Notes: generated by a model from the letters alone, not told the origin. DNA of 64,000 bases from Nonomuraea aurantiaca (GCF_020215705.1 NZ_JAIWNB010000001.1:1178001-1242000), one strand, 5' to 3'; positions 1 through 9,348 are shown, counted from the first letter of the stretch. Made by a program: numbers and translations.

Positions 1-2
1 CC

Positions 3-302
3 GACCTTCCCGAGCAGCTGGGCTGGCTGCTCGGCTACTCGCCCTACCATCACGTACGCCAGGGGATCGACTACCCGGCGACGCTGTTCACGGTCTCCGG
101 CGCCGACTCGCGGGTGGATCCGATGCACGCGCGCAAGATGTGCGCGGCCCTGCAGTGGGCGACGGCGGGAGAGCGGCCGATCCTGCTGCGCCATGAGCGT
201 GACGTCGGCCACGGGGCCAGGGCGGTCAGCAGGTCGATCGGCCTGGCCGCCGACGTGCTCGCCTTCGCCGCCGCCCACACCGGCCTGGAACCGATGCCCT
301 GA
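3..302 (+). CDS. Prolyl oligopeptidase family (S9) serine peptidase, C-terminal part only
   Basis: The window opens inside this gene, so only about 99 C-terminal residues are visible and the start lies outside. The frame is open from base 3 to a TGA at 300-302. The fragment carries the end of an alpha/beta-hydrolase catalytic domain. The catalytic Asp sits in the SGADSRVDPMHARKM segment and the catalytic His in RDVGHGAR, spaced as in S9 oligopeptidases. The nucleophile Ser and any beta-propeller are upstream and unseen. Members cleave short peptides after proline or related residues. The family call rests on the Asp and His motifs; the substrate cannot be told. Confidence 0.85.
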   Translation, partial: DLPEQLGWLLGYSPYHHVRQGIDYPATLFTVSGADSRVDPMHARKMCAALQWATAGERPILLRHERDVGHGARAVSRSIGLAADVLAFAAAHTGLEPMP

Positions 303-326
303 GTCGCCGGTCCCAAGCGGGCAGGG

Positions 327-932
327 TCAGATCCAGCCGGACTCGCGGGCGATGCGGATCGCGTCGATCCGGCTGCGCGCCCCCAGCTTCGCCGTACTGC
401 GGTGGAGGTAATTTCGGACCGTTCCTTCCGCGAGGAACAGCGACGCGGCGATCTCCGACACCGTGGCCCCTTCGGCCGCGGCGCCGATCACGTCCAGCTC
501 CCGCTCCGTCAGCGGCGCCTCCGGCGGGCTCATCGCGGCGATCGCCAGCTCCGAGTCGATGACCCGCTCCCCGGCGGCCACCCTGCGGATGGCGTCCCCG
601 AGCCGGCCGGGTGGCGCGTCCTTGGCCATGAACCCCCGCACGTGCACGTCCAGGGCCCGCTTGAGCAGCCCGGGCGTGCCGACGCCGGTGAGGATGAGCA
701 CGCCGCACTCCGGCAGCTTGTCGTGCAGCTCGCCGGCGGCCTCCAGCCCGTCCTTGCCGGGCAGCGCGACGTCGAGCACGGCCACGTCGGGCCGGACCGT
801 CTGGGCGACGTGGAGGATGCGATCACCCCGGTCGACCTCCGCGACGATCTCGATATCCTCCTCATAGGCCAGCAATGCCACGATCGCTCCTCGCACCAGA
901 TGCATGTCCTCAGCGAGCAAGGTTCGGATCAC
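327..932 (-). CDS. NarL/FixJ-type response regulator (DesR-like)
   Basis: About 201 residues. The N-terminal receiver begins IRTLLAEDMHLVRGAI, with acidic residues near positions 10-11 and the phosphoacceptor Asp in VAVLDVALPGKDG (about residue 55). The C-terminal LuxR helix-turn-helix runs from LTERELDVIGAAAEG through GTVRNYLHRSTAKLGA. I chose the GTG at 932 because GAGG lies 6 nt upstream and family members start with IR.LLAED; a GTG 12 nt further out (944) is also open. No histidine kinase is adjacent. The preceding gene on this strand is an alcohol dehydrogenase, so this is an orphan regulator in this view. It is probably a transcription factor controlled by phosphorylation; target unknown. 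Confidence 0.9.
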   Translation of the reverse strand: MIRTLLAEDMHLVRGAIVALLAYEEDIEIVAEVDRGDRILHVAQTVRPDVAVLDVALPGKDGLEAAGELHDKLPECGVLILTGVGTPGLLKRALDVHVRGFMAKDAPPGRLGDAIRRVAAGERVIDSELAIAAMSPPEAPLTERELDVIGAAAEGATVSEIAASLFLAEGTVRNYLHRSTAKLGARSRIDAIRIARESGWI

Positions 933-1046
933 TGTTGTCCTCACGGTCAGCCAGCAAGCCTGTGAGCCTATAAGTCTGACGTATCCGGCATCCCCTGCAA
1001 AGCGGTCAGCGGCGTACCAAGCGGCCGGTCGGGCTCCTGGGCCCGG

Positions 1047-2084
1047 CTAGAGGGGGAAGCGCGGGGTGATCATCGTCACGCCGGGCACGCTGCCGATCGA
1101 GGACAGGGCCTTGCCCGCGTCGGCGAGCCCGATGGTCCGCGTGACGAGCTGGTCGGGGTGCAGGATCCCGGCCCTGATCATCTCCATCATCGGCGCGTAG
1201 TCGTGCGCGGCCATGCCGTGGCTGCCGAGCAGCCGCAGCTCGTGCCCGATCACCCGGTCCATCGGCACCGGGGTCGCGGCGCCGGGCAGCAGCCCGACCT
1301 GTACGTGCCGGCCGCGGCGGCGCAGGCTCTCGACGGAGGCCGCGCAGGTCTGGGGGCTGCCCAGCGCGTCGATCGACAGGTGCGCCCCGCCCCTGGTCAG
1401 CTCCCTGACCTGGGCGCCCGCGTCACCGGCCGAGCCGTCGACGAAGTGCGTGGCACCCGCCTGCTCGGCGAGCTGGAGCGCGTCGGTGTTGATGTCGACG
1501 GCCACCACGCGCGCCCCGGCGGCGGTGGCGATCATGATGGCGGACAGGCCGACCCCGCCGCAGCCGTGCACGGCCACCCACTCGCCCGGCCGCACCGCTC
1601 CCACCTGCGTGATGGCGCGGAAGGCGGTGGCGAAGCGGCAGCCGAGCCCGGCCGCGGTCACGTAGGCCATCTCCTCGGGGACCGGGATCAGGTTCACGTC
1701 GGCGTGGTCGATCGCCACGTATTCGGCGTAGGAGCCCCAGTGGGTGAAGCCCGGCTGGGTCTGCCGCTCGCACACCTGCTGCTGGCCGGCGGCGCAGGCC
1801 GTACAGGATCCGCAGGCGCAGACGAACGGGACGGTGATCCTGGCGCCGGGCAGCCAGCCGCGCACCTCGGCGCCGACCGCCTCCACGACGCCCGCGAGCT
1901 CGTGCCCCGGCACGTGGGGCAGGACGCGGATGTCGGGGTCGTGGCCCTGCCAGCCGTGCCAGTCGCTGCGGCACAGGCCCGTCGCCTCGACCCTGATCAC
2001 CGCCCCGTGTGGCGCCGGCGACGGATCGGGCAGCTCGCGCAGGTCGAGCTCCCCACCGAACAGGTCAAACGCAACGGCTCGCAT
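1047..2084 (-). CDS. Zinc-dependent medium-chain alcohol dehydrogenase family protein
   Basis: 345 residues, the usual MDR length. Catalytic zinc ligands are Cys in GLCRSDWHG and His-Glu in VPGHELAG. The structural zinc lobe is [17 protein letters not shown] with four cysteines. The Rossmann motif is [11 protein letters not shown] near residue 175. It oxidises an alcohol or reduces an aldehyde with NAD(P); the substrate is not deducible. It starts 1 bp after the stop of the upstream MmyB-type regulator, so the two are probably co-transcribed and translationally coupled. That arrangement suggests the regulator controls this dehydrogenase and perhaps the divergent SDR beyond it. Confidence 0.92.
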   Translation of the reverse strand: MRAVAFDLFGGELDLRELPDPSPAPHGAVIRVEATGLCRSDWHGWQGHDPDIRVLPHVPGHELAGVVEAVGAEVRGWLPGARITVPFVCACGSCTACAAGQQQVCERQTQPGFTHWGSYAEYVAIDHADVNLIPVPEEMAYVTAAGLGCRFATAFRAITQVGAVRPGEWVAVHGCGGVGLSAIMIATAAGARVVAVDINTDALQLAEQAGATHFVDGSAGDAGAQVRELTRGGAHLSIDALGSPQTCAASVESLRRRGRHVQVGLLPGAATPVPMDRVIGHELRLLGSHGMAAHDYAPMMEMIRAGILHPDQLVTRTIGLADAGKALSSIGSVPGVTMITPRFPL

Positions 2085-2085
2085 C

Positions 2086-2916
2086 TCATGAGCTTAGGGT
2101 CAACCGTCGCCACTTGCGCAAGGCTTGGTGCGAGGGTGAGCCCGGTTCGGTCGTGTAGATGACGATGCGCAAGTCCTCGCGGTCGGGCACGGCGAGGACC
2201 TGGCAGGTGACGTCGATGACGCCGATGTTCGGCAGGTCGACGCGCTTGGTGTTGCGCCGCCGGACCTCCACCTCGTGCCTGGCCCAGATCTCGGCGAATT
2301 CGGGGCTCAGCGCGAGCAGCTCCGCGACCAGCGCCTGGAGGCCCTGGTCGTCCGGGTAACGGCCCGCCGCGACGCGGAGGTCGGCCACGGACCCGCGGGC
2401 GAAGCGGCTCTTCTCCTCGTCCGCGAGGTGCGCGGCGATGTCGGAGGAGCGGAACAGCCAGCGGATGACGTTGAGGTCGTCGGGCGAGCGTGCGTCGAGA
2501 TCGCCCATGACCATGCCGGCGAGCGGGTTCCAGGCGAGGATGTCGTACTTGGCGTCGACCACATAGGCGGGCACCTCCTCCAGGAAGGAGATGAGGTGCA
2601 GGATGGCCTCGGGCACGTCGGCCCTGATGCGCGGCGTCTCCAGCGCCTGGCCGGCCAGGTTGAACAGGTGGCCGCGCTCGTCCTGGCTGAGCATGAGCGC
2701 CCTGGCCAGCGCGTTGAGCACCTGGCGTGACGGATGGGGTCCACGTCCCTGCTCCAGCCGGATGTAGTAGTCGATCGACATGCCCGCGAGCTGCGCGACC
2801 TCCTGCCTGCGCAGGCCCGGCGTGCGCCGGCGCCCGGCCTCGGGCAGCGCCACGTCGCGGGGCGTGATGCGGGCGCGCCTGCTGCGGAGGAACTCGGCGA
2901 GTTTGTTGCGGTCCAT
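2086..2916 (-). CDS. XRE-family regulator with MmyB-type ligand-binding domain
   Basis: 276 residues. An N-terminal helix-turn-helix (about residues 1-75) includes [18 protein letters not shown] and the [12 protein letters not shown] turn typical of this actinobacterial family. It is followed by the PAS-like MmyB ligand-binding domain (about 105-270), with [16 protein letters not shown] and [11 protein letters not shown]. Family members bind a fatty-acid-like or other small ligand and usually control the gene next door. It is divergent from the SDR at 3018 and directly precedes the alcohol dehydrogenase. The 101-bp gap with the SDR should hold both promoters. Regulation of both oxidoreductases by this protein is inferred from position. 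Confidence 0.92.
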   Translation of the reverse strand: MDRNKLAEFLRSRRARITPRDVALPEAGRRRTPGLRRQEVAQLAGMSIDYYIRLEQGRGPHPSRQVLNALARALMLSQDERGHLFNLAGQALETPRIRADVPEAILHLISFLEEVPAYVVDAKYDILAWNPLAGMVMGDLDARSPDDLNVIRWLFRSSDIAAHLADEEKSRFARGSVADLRVAAGRYPDDQGLQALVAELLALSPEFAEIWARHEVEVRRRNTKRVDLPNIGVIDVTCQVLAVPDREDLRIVIYTTEPGSPSHQALRKWRRLTLSS

Positions 2917-3017
2917 CCCTCTATCTTCTGGCAGATCGTGGCTGCTTGGGTGGTACCGCCGATCCCAGCATAGGGAGGTCTCTCACGCTCCGGCCCGATC
3001 CGCGCGAGCGTTGAACC

Positions 3018-3728
3018 ATGACGACAACAGCCCTCATCACAGGTGCCAACAAGGGAATCGGCTTCGAGATCGCGCGGCTGCTCGGCGAGCGCGGCGTCAC
3101 CGCCATCGTGGGGGCGCGCGACGAGGAGCGCGGCCGGGCCGCCGCCGAGCGGATCGGCCAGCCGTACGTGCGGCTCGACGTGACCGACGCCGACAGCGTG
3201 CAGGCCGCCGCCAAGTGGATCGAGCAGGAGTACGGCAAGCTCGACATCCTGGTGAACAACGCGGGGGCCATGATCTGGGCGGAGGACCCGCGCCCCAGCG
3301 CCACCAGTGTCGACGACCTCAGGCAGGTGTACGAGACCAACGTGTTCGGCGTGGTCACCGTGACCAACGCGATGCTGCCCCTGCTGCGCCGGGCCGAGGC
3401 GGCCAGGATCGTGAACATGTCGAGCGAGCTCGGCTCCCTGTCCCTGGTGATGGACCCGGACGGCCGCCTCTGGGAGCGCAACTTCATGGGCTACAACTCC
3501 TCCAAGACCGCGCTCAACATGGTCACCGTCTCCTACGCCAAGGAGCTCTGGGACACCTCGATCAAGGTGAACGCCGTCACCCCGGGTTACTGCGCCACCG
3601 ATCTCAACGGACACACCGGCCCGCGCACGCCGGAGCAGGGCGCGACGATCGCCGTACGGATGGCCACCCTCGGCGCCGACGGCCCGACCGGCGCCTTCTT
3701 GGATGAGGACGGCCCGCTGACGTGGTGA
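3018..3728 (+). CDS. Short-chain dehydrogenase/reductase
   Basis: 236 residues, classical SDR. The cofactor motif TGANKGIGFEIA is at the N-terminus, NNAG is in the middle (DILVNNAGAM), and the catalytic set is Ser in NMSSELGS and Tyr-Lys in GYNSSKTALN. The C-terminal region NAVTPGYCATDLNG is typical. It resembles the NADPH-preferring carbonyl-reductase-like SDRs that actinomycetes often keep beside MmyB regulators. Transcribed away from that regulator (2086-2916). Substrate unknown. No strong Shine-Dalgarno precedes the ATG. Confidence 0.92.
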   Translation: MTTTALITGANKGIGFEIARLLGERGVTAIVGARDEERGRAAAERIGQPYVRLDVTDADSVQAAAKWIEQEYGKLDILVNNAGAMIWAEDPRPSATSVDDLRQVYETNVFGVVTVTNAMLPLLRRAEAARIVNMSSELGSLSLVMDPDGRLWERNFMGYNSSKTALNMVTVSYAKELWDTSIKVNAVTPGYCATDLNGHTGPRTPEQGATIAVRMATLGADGPTGAFLDEDGPLTW

Positions 3729-3763
3729 GGTGTGGAAGGGAGATGTCCGGACAGTAAGGAGGC

Positions 3764-5161
3764 ATGGGACAAGATTTGGACAAAGAGCGGTTCTCCGAAG
3801 CGGAGTACGCCCGCTTCGGAGAGCGCCTCCACGAGCAGCTCGGCGTGCTGCGCGAGCTGCTCGGCAGGCCGGGCTTCGGCGAGGGGCCGACGACCATCGG
3901 CGCGGAGCTGGAGCTGTTCCTCATCGACGAGGCGGGCCGCCCGCTGCCGCGCAACGCCGAGGTGCGCGACGCGCTCGGCGACCCCCGCGTGGTCCTGGAG
4001 CTGGGCCGGTACAACCTGGAGGTCAACCTGACTCCGCTGCCGCTGGAGGGGCGGCCGTTCGAGCAGCTGGGCGCGGAGGTGCAGGAGACCCTGACGAGCG
4101 TGGACCAGGCGGTGGAGGGTGGCGGCGCGGTGCCCATCGGCATCCTGCCCACGTTGAGCGCCGACGATTTCACCAAGGAGGCGATCAGCGACCAGAACCG
4201 CTACCGGGCGATGAGCCGGGGGCTGCGGCGGCTGCGGCTGGAGCCGTTCTTGGTCAAGATCGACGACCTGGAGCTGGCGGTCGAGGACGTCATCCTGGAG
4301 AGCGCCAACACCTCGTGGCAGGTGCACATCCGCACGCCGCCGGACCGGTTCGCCCGGCTGTTCAACGCGGCGCAGCTGGCCACCGGGCCGGTGCTGGCGG
4401 CCTGCGGCAACTCGCCGTTCTTCCTCGGCCGGCAGCTGCGGGAGGAGACCAGGATCGCGTTGATGGAGGAGGCGGCCGACGATCGGGACCTGGAGCGGCG
4501 CTATCGGAAGGACGGCCGGGTCACGTTCGGGTCTGATTGGGTGCGTGAGGGGGCCTATGAGCTGTTCGAGCGGTACGTACGGGACTACGATCCGGTCCTG
4601 CCCGAGCTGACGGACACCACGGACCCGCTGGACGTGCCCGAGCTGCGGCTGCACCAGGGCACGATCTGGCACTGGAACCGGCCCGTCTACGACCCGTCCG
4701 ACGGCGGCCACCTGCGGATCGAGATGCGCGCCCTGCCCGCAGGCCCGTCGTGCGCGGACATGGCGGCCAACACCGCCTTCCTCATCGGGCTGACAATGGC
4801 GCAGGCGGAACGGGATCTCACCGAGTTCGCGTTCGCCGAGGCGTACCAGAACTTCTACCGGGCCGCCATGCACGGGCTCGACGCCAAGCTGTCCTGGCCC
4901 GGCCGGGACGGCGAGTTCGCGGCCGCCGACCTGGTGCTCGAGCTGCTGCCCGAGGCCAGGGAGGGGCTGCTCGCGGCCGGGGTCACGCCCTCGGACGCCG
5001 ACGGCGCGCTCGACGTCATCAGGCAGCGGACCCGGCTGCGCCGTACCGGAGCGGCGTGGCAGCGCGAAACGCTGGCCGAGTTCGGTGGCGACACCGAGCG
5101 GCTGGTGCGGCGTTATCGGGAGCTCGCCCTTTCCGGGCAACCCGTACATACCTGGAGTTAG
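3764..5161 (+). CDS. Glutamate-cysteine ligase family protein (GCS2-like)
   Basis: 465 residues. The GCS2 fold is indicated by the N-terminal IGAELELFLID segment with its acidic metal-binding residues, by the ELGRYNLEVNLTP motif, and by the central GTIWHWNRPVYD and LRIEMRALPAGPS segments. The family joins glutamate to cysteine or another amine with ATP (mycothiol users lack true GshA, so another amino substrate is likely). Some actinobacterial relatives are called carboxylate-amine ligases. AAGGAGG lies only 1 nt before the ATG, so a TTG 12 nt downstream could be used instead. It stands alone between an SDR and a beta-propeller-like protein. Confidence 0.8.
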   Translation: MGQDLDKERFSEAEYARFGERLHEQLGVLRELLGRPGFGEGPTTIGAELELFLIDEAGRPLPRNAEVRDALGDPRVVLELGRYNLEVNLTPLPLEGRPFEQLGAEVQETLTSVDQAVEGGGAVPIGILPTLSADDFTKEAISDQNRYRAMSRGLRRLRLEPFLVKIDDLELAVEDVILESANTSWQVHIRTPPDRFARLFNAAQLATGPVLAACGNSPFFLGRQLREETRIALMEEAADDRDLERRYRKDGRVTFGSDWVREGAYELFERYVRDYDPVLPELTDTTDPLDVPELRLHQGTIWHWNRPVYDPSDGGHLRIEMRALPAGPSCADMAANTAFLIGLTMAQAERDLTEFAFAEAYQNFYRAAMHGLDAKLSWPGRDGEFAAADLVLELLPEAREGLLAAGVTPSDADGALDVIRQRTRLRRTGAAWQRETLAEFGGDTERLVRRYRELALSGQPVHTWS

Positions 5162-5174
5162 CCGAACTATTCCG

Positions 5175-5218
5175 CCCGCCGATCCGTCGAATACACGAGA
5201 CATCGACGGAAAGGCGGG
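5175..5218. promoter_or_regulatory. Long inverted repeat before the propeller-like gene
   Basis: Arms CCCGCC-GA-TCCGTCGA (5175-5190) and TCGACGGA-AA-GGCGGG (5203-5218) pair over 16 positions with two mismatches around a 12-nt loop. The right arm runs into the G-rich sequence that would serve as ribosome-binding site for the gene at 5225. It could end transcription from the gene upstream (no T-run seen), hide the ribosome-binding site, or bind a protein. Confidence 0.5.
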
Positions 5219-5224
5219 GGAAGT

Positions 5225-6259
5225 ATGGCTGCACCGGGAATGGTTCCGATCGACAAGACGCCCTTCACCTTACGCAGGGCTACGGGAACCTTGGCCGAGG
5301 GGGCGGCCAAGCTGGCCAGTGGCATCGGCGCCGTCTCGGTGGCGGCGGTGCTGGCCCACGCCAACCGGACCGGCGAGCGCAAGGGGGCGACGGGGGCGCT
5401 GGGCTCGATGAACCCCAGACCGGCCGACTGGTACGCCTTCGACGACAAGGACCAGGACACGACCGACTGGTATCCGCAGGGCCTGACCTGCGGCGAGGAC
5501 TCCGGCTCGGCGGGGGTCCCGGTGTTCGTGGCCAGCTGGTACTTCAAGCCGTCGCCGCCCGTGGTCGAACGCGGGATCAGGGTGAGCTTCCTCAGCCCGC
5601 AGACGCTGAAGTACCAGCACGCGCTCCTCGTCGAGGCCAAGCCGGACGGGTCGTACGGGGCGATCAACATCCACGCGGGCGGCGTGGCCTGGCACGGCGA
5701 CCTGCTCTACGTGGCCGACACGAGCAAGGGACTGCGGGTCTTCGACCTCAACCACCTGCTGGACCTGCGCACCGCCCAGAACGACCTGGGCGATCCGGCG
5801 CGGATCGGCCGCCAGGGCGGCAAGTACCACGCGTTCGGCTACCGCTACGTCATCCCGCAGAGCGACTCCTGGCGCCTCGCCACGACCGGCGCCCTCTTCT
5901 CGTTCGCCTCCATCGACCGCACCACCACGCCGCACACCCTCATCTGCGGCGAATACCACGAGAACGACCCCAACGGCCGCGTCGCCCGCTGGGACCTGGA
6001 GCTCAGCGACGGCGTGCCCAGGGACGCCTACGTCATGGGCCTGCCGAAGATCCAGGGCGCGCTCACCAGCGGCGGCAAGTGGTACATGAGCCAGGCGGCC
6101 GACGGCAACACCAACGGCAAGCTGCACGTCAGCACCGAGGGCAAGCTCGTCACCCGCCCCTATCCCATCGGGCCGGAGGACCTGACCGTGCAGGGCGGCA
6201 GGCTGTGGAGCGTCACCGAGTTCAGGCATAAGCGGATGATCTTCGGCGTCAATCTGTGA
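5225..6259 (+). CDS. Hypothetical beta-propeller-like protein
   Basis: 344 residues, not assigned to a named family. The first 60 residues contain a weakly hydrophobic helix (LASGIGAVSVAAVLAHA) but no convincing signal peptide. The body has repeating blade-like segments such as GGVAWHGDLLYVADTSKGLRVFDL, KYHAFGYRYVIPQ and GGKWYMSQAADGNTNGKLHV, the texture of a WD or NHL-type propeller. It has many aromatics and no obvious catalytic motif. The ATG at 5225 is poorly spaced from the G-rich stretch before it; a second ATG at 5240 is possible. A role in binding rather than catalysis is a guess. Confidence 0.6.
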   Translation: MAAPGMVPIDKTPFTLRRATGTLAEGAAKLASGIGAVSVAAVLAHANRTGERKGATGALGSMNPRPADWYAFDDKDQDTTDWYPQGLTCGEDSGSAGVPVFVASWYFKPSPPVVERGIRVSFLSPQTLKYQHALLVEAKPDGSYGAINIHAGGVAWHGDLLYVADTSKGLRVFDLNHLLDLRTAQNDLGDPARIGRQGGKYHAFGYRYVIPQSDSWRLATTGALFSFASIDRTTTPHTLICGEYHENDPNGRVARWDLELSDGVPRDAYVMGLPKIQGALTSGGKWYMSQAADGNTNGKLHVSTEGKLVTRPYPIGPEDLTVQGGRLWSVTEFRHKRMIFGVNL

Positions 6260-6266
6260 GGCGCTG

Positions 6267-6983
6267 TCAATCGTTGAGATGCTGGTACAGCAGTTCGCGG
6301 TAGTGGCGGTCGAAGTCGTCGTAGCGGGCGCGCAGCCGGGACCCCGGCCAGTCGCCGGGCAGCAACTCCTCGGGCAGCAGCGGGTCGGCCAGCAGGTGGC
6401 GTACCACCGCCGCCGACACCAGGAACCCCTCGGTCAGGCCCTCGGCCCGGTCGAGCGCGCTCTCCAGCCGGCGCGCCTCGCCCGCCCAGCCGTCGAGGTC
6501 CCACAGCAGCGGCGTGGGGTCGTCGCGCGGGCGGCCGTCGATCAGCGTGCACTGCGCGGTGACGCTCTCCGGCCACTGCCGCAGCAGGTTGGCCGGGCGC
6601 AGCCAGGTGCCCTCACGGAGCTCGGCCAGGCGCAGCGCGGTCATCGTGTGCCGGAAGGCGGCCCGGTCGGCCGGGGCGCGGCGCTCGGCCGTCACGACCG
6701 CGATCTCCCAGGTGCCGTCCCACGGCCTGGTGTGCGGGTCGCGGCTCTCGTCCTGCCTGCCCTGACGCTCGATGAGGCGGTCCGACAGCGTGTAGCGGCC
6801 GCTGGACTGGACCAGGTCGCCCGCGGCGACCATGCGTGACAGCGCCACGCGCACGGTCCCCTCGGCGATGCCGAACAGCGCGCCGATGCGCACCAGGTGG
6901 CGGGCGGCCAGCCGGGGCGGATGGCTGCCGAGCAGCGCGCTCAGCACGGCCGACCTCGCACTGAGATTGTTACGCTCTTCCAT
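6267..6983 (-). CDS. PaaX-family transcriptional repressor
   Basis: About 238 residues from the ATG at 6981-6983. The N-terminal winged helix is SARSAVLSALLGSHPPR then IGALFGIAEGTVRVALSRM, the PaaX signature region. The PaaX central domain (DGTWEIAVV, LRLAELREGTWLRPAN) and C-terminal domain (FLVSAAVVRHLLADPLLPEELLP) follow. The founding member represses phenylacetate catabolism and is released by phenylacetyl-CoA; other members respond to other acyl-CoAs. The reading frame is open far upstream, but the conserved N-terminus fixes the start here. It is divergent from the acyl-CoA dehydrogenase with only 30 bp between start codons, so that gene is the likely target. Confidence 0.93.
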   Translation of the reverse strand: MEERNNLSARSAVLSALLGSHPPRLAARHLVRIGALFGIAEGTVRVALSRMVAAGDLVQSSGRYTLSDRLIERQGRQDESRDPHTRPWDGTWEIAVVTAERRAPADRAAFRHTMTALRLAELREGTWLRPANLLRQWPESVTAQCTLIDGRPRDDPTPLLWDLDGWAGEARRLESALDRAEGLTEGFLVSAAVVRHLLADPLLPEELLPGDWPGSRLRARYDDFDRHYRELLYQHLND

Positions 6984-7013
6984 CGCGTGTCGAGTATATG
7001 TAATGTCCGGGGT

Positions 7014-8711
7014 ATGGGGCGCTATCTCATCGAATCGTTCGACAGCAGCGACCGTTACGCCACCGAGCGCTATCAGGGCGCGACGGGACGTAACTGGTGG
7101 AGCTGCGATCCGACGCTGCAGTTGCTCATGCGGCGCCACCTGGGTGACGGCTTCGCCTGGGCCACGCCCTACCTGGAGAAGCTGGGCGCGCTGATGGGCG
7201 GCACCGTGGCCGAGTGCGCGGAGGAGACCGATCGGCACCCGCCGCGGCTGGAGAAGTACGACAAGTGGGGCAGGGACGTCAGCGAGGTCGTGATGCCGCC
7301 CTCCTTCCACACGGCCAGGAACGCCCTCATGGCCAACAACTTCACCGCACCTGCGTTCGCCGACGAGGCTCGGGCGAACGGGGCGAATCCCGCCGCGCTC
7401 GCCGCGGCCTGGACGTACCTGCTCGACCAGGCCGACATCGGGATGGGCTGCGCGCTCGGCACGGGCGGCGACATGGTGGTCTCCCTGGCCGAGCGGCACG
7501 CGCCCGACGACGTACGGGGCCGGGTACGGGCGATCTTCGCCAACGGCTTCTACTCCGGCGAGGCCGCTCAGATGTTCACGGAGCGGACCGGCGGCTCCGA
7601 CCTGGCCGCCCTGGAGGCCACGGCGGTGCCCGACGGCGACTCCTGGCTGCTGTCCGGGTTCAAGTGGTTCGCCTCGAACGCCAACGGCTCCGCCTTCGTC
7701 GTGCTCGCCCGGCTTCCCGAGGGCGACGTGGCGCCGTTCCTGGTGCTGTGGGAGCGCCGTGACGGCTCGCGCAACGGGGTGCGGATCAGGCGGCTGAAGG
7801 ACAAGCTCGGCACCCGGTCCGTCGCGTCGGCCGAGGTGGAGTTCGCCGACGCGGAGGCGTTCCTGCTGGCCGGGAGCGGCTCCGGCTCGGGGCTCGGCAC
7901 GATGATGAAGCTCACCAACGCCTCCCGGCTCGGCGTGGCGATGATGGGTGCCGGCGTGGCCAGGCGCGCCCTGGTCGAGTCGCTCTGCTACGCGCGCTCT
8001 CGCGAGGCGTTCGGCCGGCCGCTCATCGAACAGCCGTTGATGCGCCGCAAGCTGGCCGAGCTGATCGTCGAGGTCGAGGCGGCCCAGGCGCTCGTCTTCG
8101 ACGGCCTCGTCGGACCCCGCCTGCGCATCGCACCGGCCCTGATCAAGCTGCGGGCGGCCCGGCTCGGCGTCACAGCGGCCAGTGACGCGATCGAGGTGCA
8201 CGGCGGCAACGGCTACATCGAGCAGTGGCCGGTGGCCAGGCTGCTGCGCGACGCCCAGGTCAACCCGATCTGGGAGGGCGGGGACAACATCCTGTGCCTG
8301 GACGTACGGCGGGCGATGCTGCGCGAGAACGCCCACGAGCCCTTCCTCGACCGGCTCGCCTCGGCGGTCGACTCGGCTTCGTCCGTCGATGCGGAGACCG
8401 TGGCTCTGGTCCGCGGCCGGATCGAGGACCTCCGCAAGGCGATCACCGCTTGGTCCTCCCTGAGCCCCGTCGCGGCGGAGGCTCGGCTGTTCGCGCTGGC
8501 CACGTACATGGCGGACGTCTACGCGGCGGCGCTGCTGCTGGAGCAGGCAGCCTGGGAGGCACGGGAGCTCGGCACCGACCGCAAGGCACTGGTGGCCCGG
8601 CTCTACGCCGACGCGCACCTCGCGGACCACGGTCCGTTGCGGGGGATCGACCGCCCGGCAGAGGGGCTGGACCGCTTTGACGATCTTCTCGCGGGCGCTC
8701 TCACACTCTGA
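7014..8711 (+). CDS. AidB-like acyl-CoA dehydrogenase family protein
   Basis: 565 residues, the AidB-type length rather than the ~380 of catabolic enzymes. It has the extended N-terminal domain (YQGATGRNWWSCDPTLQ), the FAD-binding segment GFYSGEAAQMFTERTGGSDL, the GFKWFASNANG block, and the C-terminal region with SREAFGRPLIEQPLMRRKLAE and EVHGGNGYIEQWP...NPIWEGGDN. E. coli AidB binds DNA and FAD and is linked to alkylation damage; many homologues are uncharacterised dehydrogenases. The long C-terminal helical tail (to residue 565) is present. The ATG at 7014 has no Shine-Dalgarno and lies 30 bp from the PaaX start, so the mRNA may be leaderless. Confidence 0.92.
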   Translation: MGRYLIESFDSSDRYATERYQGATGRNWWSCDPTLQLLMRRHLGDGFAWATPYLEKLGALMGGTVAECAEETDRHPPRLEKYDKWGRDVSEVVMPPSFHTARNALMANNFTAPAFADEARANGANPAALAAAWTYLLDQADIGMGCALGTGGDMVVSLAERHAPDDVRGRVRAIFANGFYSGEAAQMFTERTGGSDLAALEATAVPDGDSWLLSGFKWFASNANGSAFVVLARLPEGDVAPFLVLWERRDGSRNGVRIRRLKDKLGTRSVASAEVEFADAEAFLLAGSGSGSGLGTMMKLTNASRLGVAMMGAGVARRALVESLCYARSREAFGRPLIEQPLMRRKLAELIVEVEAAQALVFDGLVGPRLRIAPALIKLRAARLGVTAASDAIEVHGGNGYIEQWPVARLLRDAQVNPIWEGGDNILCLDVRRAMLRENAHEPFLDRLASAVDSASSVDAETVALVRGRIEDLRKAITAWSSLSPVAAEARLFALATYMADVYAAALLLEQAAWEARELGTDRKALVARLYADAHLADHGPLRGIDRPAEGLDRFDDLLAGALTL

Positions 8712-8730
8712 CGCGGCCGGAAGGCGCTGA

Positions 8731-9348
8731 TCACGCCGATGTCAGGTAGCGGGTGAACATCGCGACGAGCTCGTCCTCCAGGCGCTTCAGGTCGATGGGC
8801 TCGTGCTCCGCGATGACCTGGTGGACGACCAGTTCGATCGAGGCGTTGATGATCCGGGCGGCGGTGTCGACGTCGGAGACCCGCACCTCGGGATAGCGGC
8901 GCAGCAGCTCGCGGGCATAGGCGACCCGCGCGTCCTTGAACTGGTAGACCTTTTTCATCAGGTCTTGGGAGCGCGGCGCCTGCTCCACCATGATGCGCAG
9001 CAGTTGCGGGTCGTCCAGGTGGTTCGCGATGGCGGCCTGGACGAAGACGCGCATGACGCCTTCGATGGTGTCGGGCAGCTCCTCGGCCTGGCGGCGGGCG
9101 ACCTCGGCCGCGCCGCTGTCGAAGTGGCCGGCCATCAGCTCCAAAAGGATGGCGTCCTTGTTCGGATAGTACTGATACAGCGATCCGATCGACACGCCGG
9201 CCCGCTCGGCGATCCGGTTGGTGGTGCCGGCGGCGTAGCCGTACTCGGCGAAAACGTGAGCAGCCGCCTTGAGTATGCGCTGGCGGGTCAGCTCGGCGCG
9301 GGCCTGCCGTGGCTGTTTGCGCGGGTGAAGCCATTGCTTCTCCGACAC
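8731..9348 (-). CDS. TetR/AcrR-family transcriptional regulator
   Basis: 205 residues. The N-terminal helix-turn-helix spans TRQRILKAAAHVFAEYG to RAGVSIGSLYQYYPNKDAIL; the rest is an all-helical ligand domain. I chose the GTG at 9346-9348 because a perfect AGGAGG lies 6 nt upstream. A further ATG at 9408 would add a hydrophobic stretch (SNYSVLALLAFALFG) foreign to the family. The divergent neighbour is a flavoprotein-reductase pair, which it most likely represses. A candidate operator lies in the gap (9402-9424). Confidence 0.92.
   Translation of the reverse strand: MSEKQWLHPRKQPRQARAELTRQRILKAAAHVFAEYGYAAGTTNRIAERAGVSIGSLYQYYPNKDAILLELMAGHFDSGAAEVARRQAEELPDTIEGVMRVFVQAAIANHLDDPQLLRIMVEQAPRSQDLMKKVYQFKDARVAYARELLRRYPEVRVSDVDTAARIINASIELVVHQVIAEHEPIDLKRLEDELVAMFTRYLTSA

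Noticed and set aside
6267..8630. A 787-codon minus-strand reading frame continuing upstream of the PaaX gene
   Set aside because: The upstream part is the complement of the AidB-like gene. The conserved PaaX N-terminus starts at 6983.
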